Under the pieces are notes generated by a model. It did no database searches and was not told the DNA's origin. It worked only from the letters and a program-made list of their open reading frames with translations. A stretch of DNA of 64,000 nucleotides from Pseudomonas poae (GTDB lineage Bacteria; Pseudomonadota; Gammaproteobacteria; Pseudomonadales; Pseudomonadaceae), in the NCBI GenBank assembly GCA_028869255.1, contig CP110972.1, positions 6,672,001-6,736,000 on the forward strand, in the 5' to 3' direction. How positions within the stretch are numbered: the first letter of the stretch is position 1; every line of letters starts with the position of its first letter. A program made the position numbers and the translations under genes. Positions 40,785 through 49,543 of the stretch are shown here, piece by piece.

Positions 40785-42568
40785 ATGAGCACAGGTGATC
40801 TTCAGCTGCGCTCGGTCAGCCAGGCAATGACCGAGTCGTTCTTCATCCCCGCTTACCAGCGTGGCTATCGCTGGACCTCTCGGCAAGTTACTGAGTTGCT
40901 TGACGATGTGGCCGCTTTCACAGAAAGGAAAAGGCAGGTTCAGGGAGAGTTTTACTGCCTGCAGCCAATCGTCGTTACACAACGCAACGGCCACTGGGAA
41001 CTCATTGATGGGCAGCAACGGCTTACCACGATCTTCCTGATCCTCTCCTATTTCAACAACCGCTTGGTAGTTGACGAGCGCAAGACTCTGTTCGCACTCA
41101 ACTACGAGACTCGTCAGAACAGCGCGAGCTATCTGCGCACCCTCGACGAAGAGCTACATGAGGAGAACATCGATTTTTTCCATATCTGGCAGGCGTACCA
41201 AGCCGTTCGCGATTGGTTCAAGCCTAGGAGCAACCGGCTGAACTACATCGAGGCCGCCTTTCTGAATGAGGTCAGAGTCATCTGGTACGAGGTTGACCAG
41301 TCCGTCGAGCCGATTGACGTATTCACGCGCCTGAATGTTGGCAAAATCCCGCTCACGAACGCGGAGCTTGTGAAGGCCCTGTTCTTGCGAGGTGGCAATT
41401 TCGACGGTGAAGGAATACGCGCCAAGCAATTGCAGCAGTTGAGGATTGCCCAGGACTGGGATGAGATCGAGCGACGTCTGCAGGAAGAGGCTTTTTGGTA
41501 CTTCTTGGCCAATCGACAACAAGAAGCGAATCGGATTGACCTAGTCCTTGGGTTACGGGCCGACGAATTACAGCAGGTTGCGAATCGCTGGGATACTAAC
41601 AGCCTGTTCCTTGCATTCAACACGCATCTAACTGAAAAGCAGGACGCGGTTACAAGCGAGTGGGACGCAGTAAAACGAATGTTTCTGCAACTCGACGAGT
41701 GGTTCAGGGACCGGTTCTTGTATCACATTGTTGGCTTTCTCCTAAGCCAAGACGTCAAAGTGGGACAGATACGCGACCTCGCGCGAAGCTCTGGTTCCAA
41801 GACAGCCTTTCGAGCTGCGCTCAAGGCAGAAGTGTTCAAGCTGGTCTTTGGTAAATCTCGAAGCAACGCGGGTGAAAGCGATTTGGCCCGGTTCGTTGAA
41901 GACCACGTCGCGCAGCTGGACTATGAGTCGCATCGTGAGTCCATCCGCCGTCTGCTCCTGCTGTTCAACATCGCTTCGTTACTGGAACTCGGCGATAGCG
42001 GGCCGTGGTTCCCTTTCGACCACTTTAAGAAAGATCAGTGGGACTTGGAACATATTCGCTCGGTAAAGTCTGACATGCCTCAGCGTATTGACGCCCAAAA
42101 AGCCTGGCTCGGACAGGCTGTCGAATACTTCTCCGAGCCCGAGTTGGCAGCGGTAGGCCGTGTCCCCCCACATCCGAGCAGGAGCTGGTTGAGCGCTTGC
42201 GGACGCTGCGTGACAAGGAGCCCTTCGATGCTTCCGCATTTGAAGTTGCGTTCAACGACGTCATAGATCGCTACGATCCGGGTTCAGATATTGAAGTCGA
42301 CAACAGCATTGGTAACTTGACATTGCTTGACGCAGGTACAAACCGAAGCTACGGGAACGCTATCTTCCCTCACAAGCGGCGCAAACTCATCGCGCTGGAC
42401 AAGGCGGGGCGCTTCGTTCCGCCTTGTACAAAAAATGCCTTCCTGAAGTACTACAGCACCAAGATCGACGAAATGCTGGTCTGGAGTCGAGTAGATGCGA
42501 AGGAGCACCAGCACGCACTCAGTAGTTCGCTGGTTCGCTTTTTCACATATAACGGAGCATGCGCATGA
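40785..42568 (+). pseudogene. DUF262-DUF1524 (GmrSD-like) protein, frameshifted
   Basis: The N-terminal DUF262 domain has FIPAYQRGYRW and LIDGQQRLTTIF (about 74), the NTP-binding/hydrolysing DGQQR motif. The C-terminal DUF1524 HNH nuclease part has DLEHIRS (about 421), then, in another frame from about 42170, SIGNLTLLDAGTNRSYGN and FPHKRRKLI. At 42164-42169 there are six C residues; seven would restore a continuous reading of about 594 codons. So it is either a one-base deletion, a sequencing error or a slippage site. The start at 40785 has GAGG upstream. The correct stop overlaps the start of the next gene (ATGA), showing that the ancestral frame ended there. GmrSD-like enzymes cut glucosylated or otherwise modified phage DNA. 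Confidence 0.75.
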
Positions 42569-44748
42569 GCGAGGCACGGCAGCATTCATTCGCGACGCTC
42601 TTCTCAAGCGTAGATGGCGTTGAAATCCCTATCATCCAACGTGACTACGCCCAAGGCCGCAAGCAGTCCACCGACGTTTTGGATGGCTTTCTGACATCGT
42701 TGTGGGACGCATTGAACAGTGAGCACGAGTACGGACTTGATCTCGACTTCATCTATGGAACATTTGAGGACGGCGCAGGCAGGGTGCTCTCGCTACTTGA
42801 CGGCCAGCAGCGCCTAACAACTCTGTTTCTCCTGCACTGGTACATCGCAATGTGCGAGGGGCAACTGGAAGATTTCAGGGGGCGCTGGACAAAAGGCGGA
42901 CGCTCTAGGTTCACCTATGCCACGCGGCCTAGTTCTGCTGAGTTCTTCGATGCGCTCGCAAACGCCGTCATTGCGCCCCCAGCGGACGGGAAGCATTGGA
43001 ACGGCAAACTCTCGGCACACTTGGTCGACAGCAATTGGTTCTTCCTGTCGTGGCGCAGCGATCCTACTGTCGCGGCTTGTCTGACCACACTCAACTCCAT
43101 TGCCCAGAAGTTTGGTGTCACTAAAGGCATGTATGCGCGACTCGTGGATGAGCAGCAGCCCAAGATTACTTTCCACTTTCTCGACTTGGAGCGCTTCGGC
43201 CTGACCGACGATCTGTACATTAAAATGAATGCCCGGGGCAAACCGCTCACGCCCTTCGAGCATTTTAAGGCATGGCTTGTCAGGAGTGTGGCGTCAGAGC
43301 CTTGGGCCAGCAGATTCGATCTAGCAATGGACCAGAAGTGGATGGACCTTTTCTGGCGCCTTGCCTCCCAGAAAAAGGGCTTAGCCATTGGGCAAGCGGT
43401 TGACGAGCTTTACCTTCGCTTCATGTACGTGATGGCATTCTTCGACTCCTGTAATCGAATCGAGCGTGCTTATGGCGCATCAAGATCGACAATAGAATGG
43501 ATCACGAAGTTGCGCCATGCGCGCGGCTACATCCCGCTGCGGGAACTCGAGGCCCAAGGGGCATTCAATCCCTCGAGTGCGCAAGTCGTCTCGGTGGTAT
43601 TGGACCACTTCTGCGACACTGCCTCGGCGTCAGATCTGAAAACGCTGGAGAAAGCACTGGCACCTAACAGCGATTACCTCGATCTAATAAGGCTGTTCTG
43701 CGTGGTTGCTTGGGTGGACAGTCCCGCGGCGAAGTCAGGCTCGCCTGAACTGGAGAGAGAGCGGTCTAGATGGGATCGCATCACCTCAAACCTTCTCGCT
43801 AACCATCGTGTCGACGATGTCTACATAGCCATCCTTGCTGTCAAAGGGGTGCAGGCCCTGGCTTCTCACGTCGGAAATCTGTACGAATCGCTATCCAAAG
43901 CGATCGAGCCTCCCGCCGGCTTCAGTGGCGAGCAGGCAAAGGAAGAAGTGCGCAAGGTGGGACTGATTGTTGAAGATCCGACACGGGAAGCCTCGTTTAT
44001 TGAAGCGGAGGCACATCCATACTTGCAAGGAAAAATTGGGTTTCTGCTTGACTTCAGCACTCCATCCGACGGGCCACTTGACCTTGACGCATTTACCCGC
44101 TACTCGGAGCGAGCTAGAGCCGTCCTCGATGAGGGCGTGCGCGCCTCCACAGACCACCTTCTTGAGCGTGCTTTGTTGTCCATGGACGACTACCTGATTG
44201 GGCGTGGATCCTCCAAGTTCTCCTTCTGCCAACCCGATGCTGGTACCTATCGTGACAGGTCGGAGAATTGGTTGAGGGTGATCGGTCGGCGCGAGTTCCA
44301 GAATCTGCTCGACCGCATCGAAGGCAATGCGAATGCTGCGCTGCAGCAAATCATCGAGACTGCAGTCTGCACGGATTGGCGGAGGTATGTCGTCGCGGAG
44401 CCGCAGCTTATTGACTATTGCGGGGAACGTCTCATACACCGTGAAGAATCAGGTGACATCTATTTGTTGTCACGCAAGCGCCTTTCCGGGTACCACGCGG
44501 AGCTAAGTAGTTACGCTCTGTTCCTTGCGCTGAAACGTTCGAAAGGTGCATTGCCGGGAATGACTTACTACTACTCTGAGACCTATGACGACACCCAACC
44601 CGCACTTGTGCTTCAAGGCTCTCAGGAGTTGAGAGTCAGCTACGGTGCTGGCGCCTGGCAGTGCAGTGGCCCAACCGGACTGGCACCGCTCCCTGAGCTC
44701 TTGCTGAAGTTCATGGGCGAGCATTGCTTCATCGCGGCGAGAGACTAG
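42565..44748 (+). CDS. Second DUF262 protein (GmrSD-like)
   Basis: A 727-residue protein with an N-terminal DUF262 domain (IPIIQRDYAQGR, then LLDGQQRLTTLFLLHWY, about 76-92) and a long helical middle (about 230-500). An obvious DUF1524 HNH end is not seen, in contrast to its neighbour, so the two may be specialised partners. The start at 42565 was chosen because GGAG is seven bases upstream and because it overlaps the previous stop (ATGA); a further ATG lies two codons earlier. Possible role: NTPase or sensor in a two-protein modification-dependent restriction system. Confidence 0.75.
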   Translation: MSEARQHSFATLFSSVDGVEIPIIQRDYAQGRKQSTDVLDGFLTSLWDALNSEHEYGLDLDFIYGTFEDGAGRVLSLLDGQQRLTTLFLLHWYIAMCEGQLEDFRGRWTKGGRSRFTYATRPSSAEFFDALANAVIAPPADGKHWNGKLSAHLVDSNWFFLSWRSDPTVAACLTTLNSIAQKFGVTKGMYARLVDEQQPKITFHFLDLERFGLTDDLYIKMNARGKPLTPFEHFKAWLVRSVASEPWASRFDLAMDQKWMDLFWRLASQKKGLAIGQAVDELYLRFMYVMAFFDSCNRIERAYGASRSTIEWITKLRHARGYIPLRELEAQGAFNPSSAQVVSVVLDHFCDTASASDLKTLEKALAPNSDYLDLIRLFCVVAWVDSPAAKSGSPELERERSRWDRITSNLLANHRVDDVYIAILAVKGVQALASHVGNLYESLSKAIEPPAGFSGEQAKEEVRKVGLIVEDPTREASFIEAEAHPYLQGKIGFLLDFSTPSDGPLDLDAFTRYSERARAVLDEGVRASTDHLLERALLSMDDYLIGRGSSKFSFCQPDAGTYRDRSENWLRVIGRREFQNLLDRIEGNANAALQQIIETAVCTDWRRYVVAEPQLIDYCGERLIHREESGDIYLLSRKRLSGYHAELSSYALFLALKRSKGALPGMTYYYSETYDDTQPALVLQGSQELRVSYGAGAWQCSGPTGLAPLPELLLKFMGEHCFIAARD

Positions 44749-45120
44749 CTTGGAGGCTCACTGGGCGGTGAGCTGAGGGACTCTGACGGCCAAAAGGAGC
44801 CGGTCTCGAACGGCAGCTTCGCCAATAGCGGACGCTCAGGAACGACCGTTTCCGACCCATACAGTGCGACCTCTACGCTACGCAGTTAGCGGCTTGGGTC
44901 GAAATTGGACCGGAATATTGGTTATATTGCCCCCTCGCCTTATTGGCTGGCTGGCGGTTGCAGTAGCCCCTATGAGCAGATTCCCCGGAGGTATCCGAAA
45001 ATCGAAGGCTCAATGAGATCATCCTGATATATTGGTTTGGAGAATACCTGGCCCGTTTCGACTCTTCACCTCAAATCCGTGTACAGCTTTTCAAAAGATT
45101 TTGAAATGGAATATTCAGTT
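44749..45120. other. Intergenic stretch before the AT-rich genes
   Basis: About 370 bases. The left half resembles common Pseudomonas intergenic DNA (TGACGGCCAAAAGGAGCC, then GGACGCTCAGGAACGACCG). Base composition changes to AT-rich at about 45000, which suggests a junction between segments of different origin. No gene or hairpin of note. Confidence 0.5.
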
Positions 45121-46275
45121 ATGAAACCATTAAGGCGCTCAATTCAAAGTAGCATTCACAGTGTAAAACCACCGGAGAGCGACCCTGAGTTTGAGGATAT
45201 CTGTCTAGATCTTTTCAAATTCATACTGAAAGATCATAACGTAAAGATACATAACAAAATAAGCCCTAGCTATGTAACTTATAAAGGCACGAAAGGAGAC
45301 AGACAATATGGGTTTGACATCAAATGCAAGGCAAGCCTAGCCGTAGCTCAATGCAAACTTGTTGAGAGCTTATACCCCAGCGACTTAGAACAAGAACTTA
45401 CTAAGCTCAAAAAATATCAAGGAGTTGTATCTCATTATTTTTTTCTTATTTCGAATGACAGAGTGAAATCCTCACTTCAAGTTTGGGTAGATGAAAAAAA
45501 CAGTGAAACAGAAGAGAAGGCAAACGAAGATAAACGGTTCCCGGTCGAGCCGGCTGTCCGTCTTCCTTGGTTTCACATAATTGGCTGGACCGAGATCAGA
45601 AACTACCTTCTAGAAAGCACCCTGCTTTCACTTAAGTGGGGGGCTTTACAAAGCCTCACCAATAAATACCCTTACCTTCATGGTCTAGATATAAACCGAC
45701 TTAAAGTCGCAGTCGAAAATATTTACCAAGCTAGCGAAAGCCTCTCCTGCTCCATAGCCATTTCAGGTTGTGAAAGCTTAACCAGCCAGCTAAACCATAA
45801 TGAAATCTCCCAACTTGGCCGTTCATCAAGAGTCAGCTTATTTACGCTTAATGGAGTTTCAGGTTTTATCAAGCTTTACGAAGAAGCCCATAAAATCGCG
45901 CAAACCTATCACGGCACACTTAAGAAGCTAGAGTCCGAAGATCCTATAACTTACGAAGAAGGTTTGAGTCAGCTAAACACTCTTTCTTTATACTCTGCGA
46001 GAATATTCGCTCTTCAGTATTTGCGAAGAGCATATCTTGCTGCCCTCGATTTGAATGACATACTATTTCGAGATGAGGGCTACTATCACGAGGAAACTTA
46101 TGGAGAGGAAGGCGAGGGTGGCTTTGACGAATTTTTGACCGGATATTTGCTTTTCAATTTTAGTAATCCTGATGAAAATGATAGTCCGTGGTATATCAAC
46201 CCAACACCAGTTCAAGAATCAGCCTCTACACTTGTTAAGATGTTGCAAAATATTCATATATATCAGGCCGAGTGA
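45121..46275 (+). CDS. Restriction-endonuclease-like protein, AT-rich
   Basis: A 384-residue protein from the ATG at 45121; earlier in-frame starts (ATG 45106, TTG 45037) are possible. The N-terminal part resembles Mrr-like PD-(D/E)xK nucleases: FEDICLDLFKFIL, then GTKGDRQYGFDIKC and VAQCKLVE (Asp and Gln-Cys-Lys, about residues 57-81). The rest is mostly helical, with no known domain. The gene is distinctly AT-rich, unlike the chromosome, so it was probably acquired recently. It is followed by another nuclease gene after 158 bases. Confidence 0.65.
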   Translation: MKPLRRSIQSSIHSVKPPESDPEFEDICLDLFKFILKDHNVKIHNKISPSYVTYKGTKGDRQYGFDIKCKASLAVAQCKLVESLYPSDLEQELTKLKKYQGVVSHYFFLISNDRVKSSLQVWVDEKNSETEEKANEDKRFPVEPAVRLPWFHIIGWTEIRNYLLESTLLSLKWGALQSLTNKYPYLHGLDINRLKVAVENIYQASESLSCSIAISGCESLTSQLNHNEISQLGRSSRVSLFTLNGVSGFIKLYEEAHKIAQTYHGTLKKLESEDPITYEEGLSQLNTLSLYSARIFALQYLRRAYLAALDLNDILFRDEGYYHEETYGEEGEGGFDEFLTGYLLFNFSNPDENDSPWYINPTPVQESASTLVKMLQNIHIYQAE

Positions 46276-46433
46276 GGTTTTCAAGCAGTCCGAGAGCCCT
46301 TCTATAAGAATGCGTTATTTTTGAAGCCGGTGTACGCTAGTGCCTACATCTGCAATCGTCTGATTTTGGTCCATTGCCACCGCATTAGAATAGGGATTCG
46401 ACGCCCTTCGGTAGCTCATCCGGACCGCTCACT

Positions 46434-47228
46434 ATGGGCGAATATTTAAACAAAAGGAATATTGGGATAATGTGGAAGTTTTCTGGAAATATTCAATATA
46501 CCTGCGATTGCTGTAGTTACAGTGATTCGATATCAATTGAGGACTTTGATATTGAATGTGTCGGCGGATCAGAAAGAGGCATGGGTCAAGAAAATATTTA
46601 TGAGGTTTCTTATGAGTTCGATTGCATAAAATGCGAAGATGCGATCTTCCTGAGTTTTGAAGTTTCAGAATATCCTGAAGGTCTATTAAATTTCGTCATC
46701 AATAACTCAAAAGGTGTAGAAACACTTGGTGAGCCTTGCATCGAGCATCTTAGGGAAATATACAGCGCGGAGGATCTGCTACTATTTTACGAGTCAATAC
46801 AAGAACTAGTAATCGCATTACAAATGAGTCCGGTTCTGGTGCGAGAAATCACAGCGAGAGAGTTCGAAGAGGTCGTAACTGAAATTTTCAGAGCAAAGGG
46901 ATTTGAGGTCGATTTAACTCAGAGAGCCGCCGATGGAGGTAAAGATATAATTGCAATACATACGGACTCACTTGGCATTCGAAATAAATACTTCATTGAG
47001 TGCAAGCGCTATGCAGAGGATAATAAAATTGGCGTAGCATTGGTAAGAGCGCTGCAAGGAGTGAAAAATACAAAAGATGGACCGAATAAAACAATTTTAG
47101 TTACAACTTCTACATTTACATCTGGAGCCAAAAAATTTGTCGAACATGAAACGTCAAGCAAATGGGATGTGACTTTGGCGGATTATGACGTATTAGTTCG
47201 ATGGCTGAATGATTACAAAGAGGTATAG
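46434..47228 (+). CDS. Mrr-like restriction endonuclease
   Basis: A 264-residue protein. The N-terminal half has a possible zinc site (YTCDCC, then FDCIKCED). The C-terminal half is an Mrr_cat domain: FEEVVTEIFRAKGFEV, then AADGGKDIIAI (catalytic Asp, about 171) and FIECKRYAE (Glu-x-Lys, about 187-190), ending with ILVTTSTFTSGAKKFVE. Mrr enzymes usually cut methylated DNA. It starts at ATG 46434; a second ATG at 46470, preceded by AAGGA 12 bases upstream, is a real alternative. AT-rich, like the gene before it. Confidence 0.8.
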   Translation: MGEYLNKRNIGIMWKFSGNIQYTCDCCSYSDSISIEDFDIECVGGSERGMGQENIYEVSYEFDCIKCEDAIFLSFEVSEYPEGLLNFVINNSKGVETLGEPCIEHLREIYSAEDLLLFYESIQELVIALQMSPVLVREITAREFEEVVTEIFRAKGFEVDLTQRAADGGKDIIAIHTDSLGIRNKYFIECKRYAEDNKIGVALVRALQGVKNTKDGPNKTILVTTSTFTSGAKKFVEHETSSKWDVTLADYDVLVRWLNDYKEV

Positions 47229-47409
47229 AGGCCGGTAGTAGATACTCAAAACGGGAGCCAAAATCCCAAGCCAGTAACCGTATGTTTTTGAGTTCGGTTA
47301 GAGAGCTTAAGTCGGATCGTTTTCACCTTCTGAACGTCTGCTTCTGGCCGATTGAGCCCTTCAGTACTTGGCTGACGCACTCGCACTGAGTGGCACCCGC
47401 TGACACCCA

Positions 47410-47496
47410 TCAACTGCAAACGGCTGGTCAGCGCGAATCCAAATAACTGGTCAGTGGCAATGCAATTAGGTGGTCAAGTGAGATGCAATTACGCAG
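47410..47496. repeat. Right inverted repeat with TGGTCA/TGCA subrepeats
   Basis: Inverted partner of 36625-36710. Blocks CTGGTCAG, ACTGGTCAGTGG and GGTGGTCAAGTG recur about every 22 bases, and TGCAAACGG and ACGCAG match the left copy. With that copy it brackets about 10.7 kb of defence genes. Confidence 0.6.
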
Positions 47497-47596
47497 AGCC
47501 CATGCGAGTGGGAATGCGGAGCCTTCCCGCTCGCGTGGGCTTGGCCGAGAAGCCCAAGAGTGAGGCTTGCAACGGCGACAGTCGCCACTTTTGTCG

Positions 47597-47641
47597 CCAT
47601 GCTGCAGGTCAGGTATTGCGCGGGTTGTCGCCGGTGTCGCC
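47597..47641. other. Relic of a 34067-type gene
   Basis: A 23-base stretch (47619-47641) is identical, in inverted orientation, to 34285-34307 inside the small gene of the recombinase module, and nearby GGCGAC/GTCGCC units repeat in the same way. The reading frame is broken. It is part of an old copy of that gene. Confidence 0.45.
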
Positions 47642-47702
47642 AAATCAACCATCACTCCATCTGGGGAGTCATTCTCGGTTACTGGCGGCGTCCGGTGAGC
47701 GC

Positions 47703-48959
47703 TCACCGTATCGGCACGACGTTGTGGTCCCTAGTTTGATTGATCGCAGATGCCGACAGGTTGCCAGTGGCCGCTTTCTGGATGTGCTCGCTCCACCAAG
47801 CCATCATCGGACGCCGGCGTTCTATGTAGTCCGCTCGGTTGTAGGCACTTCGGACTTCGTCCTTGTCGACATGCGCCAGCGCGACTTCGATCAGCTCCGG
47901 ATCCCACCCATGCTCGTTCAGGATGGTGCTGGCCATGGAGCGCATGCCGTGGCTGACCAAGCGGTCCTGGAAGCCCATGCGTTTCAACGCCATGTTGGCG
48001 GTCTGGCTGTTGGCGTGGGTGCGAGGGTTTCTATCTGCCGGGAACACGTATTCCCTATGGCCGCTGTGGGGCATTAGCGTCTCCAGTAACGCGAGTGCCT
48101 GTTCGGTCAGCGGGATGGTGTGCGGACGACGCTTTTTCATGCGCTCCGACGGGATGGTCCAGATGCGTTTGTCGAAGTCGATGTCTGCCCATCGAGTGGT
48201 AGCCGCTTCGGCAGGGCGAGTCATGGTGTGCAGTTGCCATTCGATCAGGCAGCGGGTGATCCGCTTGATGCTGGCGTTTGCGATTTCAATCATGAGTTCG
48301 GAAAGCTCATCGGGTCGTAGCGCGGCCATGTTCTGTTTCTTGGGTTTCTTGAATACTGCGCGAATGCCACTGAGGGGGTTCGCAAAGATCAGTCCTGAAT
48401 TGACCCCATAGGTCATGATTTCGTTGAGTCGTTGGCTCAATCGCTTCACTGTCTCGAGGCTGCCTTTGGCCTCGATTGGGCGAAGCAGTTCGATGACCAT
48501 TGGTGCGCTGATTTTTGAAAGCGGAGTTGTTTTCAGGTCTGGAAATAAATGCAGCGTGAGCGACCGCCAAATGTCCTCGGCGTAGGCCGGCGTGACCGAG
48601 TCTTTCTTAAGCTCGAACCAGGCGGTGGCCACGTTCTCGAAGGTGTGTTCCGTTTCTGCGCGCTTGGCCTCACTCAGCGTATCGCGCTGCACCTTCGGAT
48701 CGATGCCTTGGGCGAGCAGCTCGCGTGCTTCGACCGCCATCTTTCGGGCGTTCGCCAGTGACAGTTCGGGGTAGGTGCCCAAGCCCATGTTGATACGGTT
48801 CTTGGTCACCGGTTCACGGTAATTGAAATTCCACAGCAGAGAGCCATTGCTGCGTACACGGAGCTGTAAACCGTCACCGTCGGTGAGGACATAATCCTTG
48901 GACGCGGGTTTGACTCCCTTGAGCTGCCGATCGGAGAGGCGGAGGGTTTGAGCAGGCAT
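47703..48959 (-). CDS. P4-type tyrosine integrase of the island
   Basis: A 418-residue integrase with an N-terminal DUF4102 arm-binding domain (LSDRQLKGVKPASKDYVLTD and LGTYPELSLANARKMA) and a C-terminal catalytic domain with Arg in TMTRPAEAATTRW, HxxR in HGMRSMAS, His in LAHVDKDEV and Tyr in RSAYNRADY. Such enzymes insert islands at tRNA or tmRNA 3' ends. The ATG at 48959 (MPAQTLRL) has GAGGAAA upstream; the frame runs on to 49061 without a ribosome site. It lies about 190 bases from the tmRNA end, pointing into the island, the usual arrangement. All catalytic residues are present, so the island may still be mobile. Confidence 0.92.
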   Translation of the reverse strand: MPAQTLRLSDRQLKGVKPASKDYVLTDGDGLQLRVRSNGSLLWNFNYREPVTKNRINMGLGTYPELSLANARKMAVEARELLAQGIDPKVQRDTLSEAKRAETEHTFENVATAWFELKKDSVTPAYAEDIWRSLTLHLFPDLKTTPLSKISAPMVIELLRPIEAKGSLETVKRLSQRLNEIMTYGVNSGLIFANPLSGIRAVFKKPKKQNMAALRPDELSELMIEIANASIKRITRCLIEWQLHTMTRPAEAATTRWADIDFDKRIWTIPSERMKKRRPHTIPLTEQALALLETLMPHSGHREYVFPADRNPRTHANSQTANMALKRMGFQDRLVSHGMRSMASTILNEHGWDPELIEVALAHVDKDEVRSAYNRADYIERRRPMMAWWSEHIQKAATGNLSASAINQTRDHNVVPIR

Positions 48960-48982
48960 GAGATTTTCCTCAGGCTCTGATT

Positions 48983-49033
48983 TGGTATTCCAAAGATTAG
49001 CACCGGATGGCCTGGAATACCGTTTGGAATACC
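48983..49033. promoter_or_regulatory. Right arm-type repeats (3 x TGGAATACC)
   Basis: One inverted TGGAATACCA at 48983-48992 and two direct TGGAATACC copies at 49013 and 49025, 12 bases apart like the pair at 24259. They lie between the integrase start and the tmRNA. They may bind the integrase and also regulate its promoter. Confidence 0.55.
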
Positions 49034-49107
49034 CGAATGGCTGGAACTCAAAAAATCTCAAAAGACCGCAAAAGCGCTGGAAGCCGCGTGTTTACTGGAT
49101 TTAAGGC

Positions 49108-49136
49108 ACAAAAAAAGACGTCCGTGGACGTCTTTA
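49108..49136 (-). terminator. Terminator downstream of ssrA, island-borne
   Basis: AAAGACGTCC/GGACGTCTTT hairpin followed, on the minus strand, by a run of seven T residues. It is 11 bases beyond the tmRNA 3' end, on the island side of the junction, so the island supplies its own terminator for the restored tmRNA. Confidence 0.85.
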
Positions 49137-49146
49137 GATGATGAAG

Positions 49147-49169
49147 TGGTGGAGCCGGGGGGATTTGAA
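49147..49169. other. attR: island junction within the ssrA 3' end
   Basis: The last 23 bases of the tmRNA gene, matched by the degenerate copy at 24184-24205. The exact crossover point cannot be given from one genome. Confidence 0.6.
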
Positions 49170-49543
49170 CCCCCGTCCGCCAGTACTCCGCTGTCGGTAC
49201 TACATGCGTAGCCGTTTCTATTAAGTTAACCCTCAGCGACCCGAAGGGCAGGGTGCTTTGGGCGAGTTGTGTAAGTTTTAGCCGCTTCGTCCACAACGTA
49301 CTGCACGGCGATTCTGTTCTATATGACAATCACTTTGGGTTTACAGACATCCCCTGGTGATTGCTGGACCCGAAGGTACCAGAAGCTCAGGGCTAAGGCT
49401 GCTTACGCAGCGAGAGCGAATTCCTGGCCGTAGTTTTCGTCATTGGCAACTATAAGAAGTTGCAACAGTGGATTTACGAGTTCTGTTACCAACTCGGCAT
49501 GCACCTAAAGTTTCGCGACCGGCGTCGAATCCTAAACGGCCCC
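49147..49543 (-). ncRNA. ssrA: tmRNA (ssrA)
   Basis: Transfer-messenger RNA of 397 bases, which rescues stalled ribosomes together with SmpB and adds a degradation tag. The 5' part begins GGGGCCGTTTAGGATTCGAC and the 3' part ends in GGCTCCACCA with a T-arm-like GGTTCAAATCC. The tag frame (49403-49447) encodes ANDENYGQEFALAA followed by a TAA stop. Pseudoknot-forming repeats such as CTGGTACCTTCGGGTCCAG are present. The island has inserted at its 3' end and restored it. Its partner gene smpB is 6 kb away. Confidence 0.97.

Larger units (their letters stand above)
47229..47702. other. Intergenic region with an inverted repeat and a relic
   Basis: Holds the right inverted repeat (47410-47496) and a relic of the 34067-type gene (47597-47641). 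A short minus-strand frame at 47466-47648 is not convincing. No other gene is seen. Confidence 0.5.
24184..49169. mobile_element. Integrated genomic island at ssrA, carrying defence genes
   Basis: About 25 kb bounded by the degenerate ssrA end (24184-24205) and the intact ssrA 3' end (49147-49169). The P4-type integrase gene lies directly inside the right end, pointing away from ssrA. TGGAATACC repeats occur inside both ends. Cargo: type I restriction-modification, several nuclease-like genes, a second recombinase module and DUF262 genes. No conjugation or phage structural genes are seen, so movement would need a helper. Some parts are clearly AT-richer (45.0-47.3 kb) than the chromosome. Confidence 0.75.
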
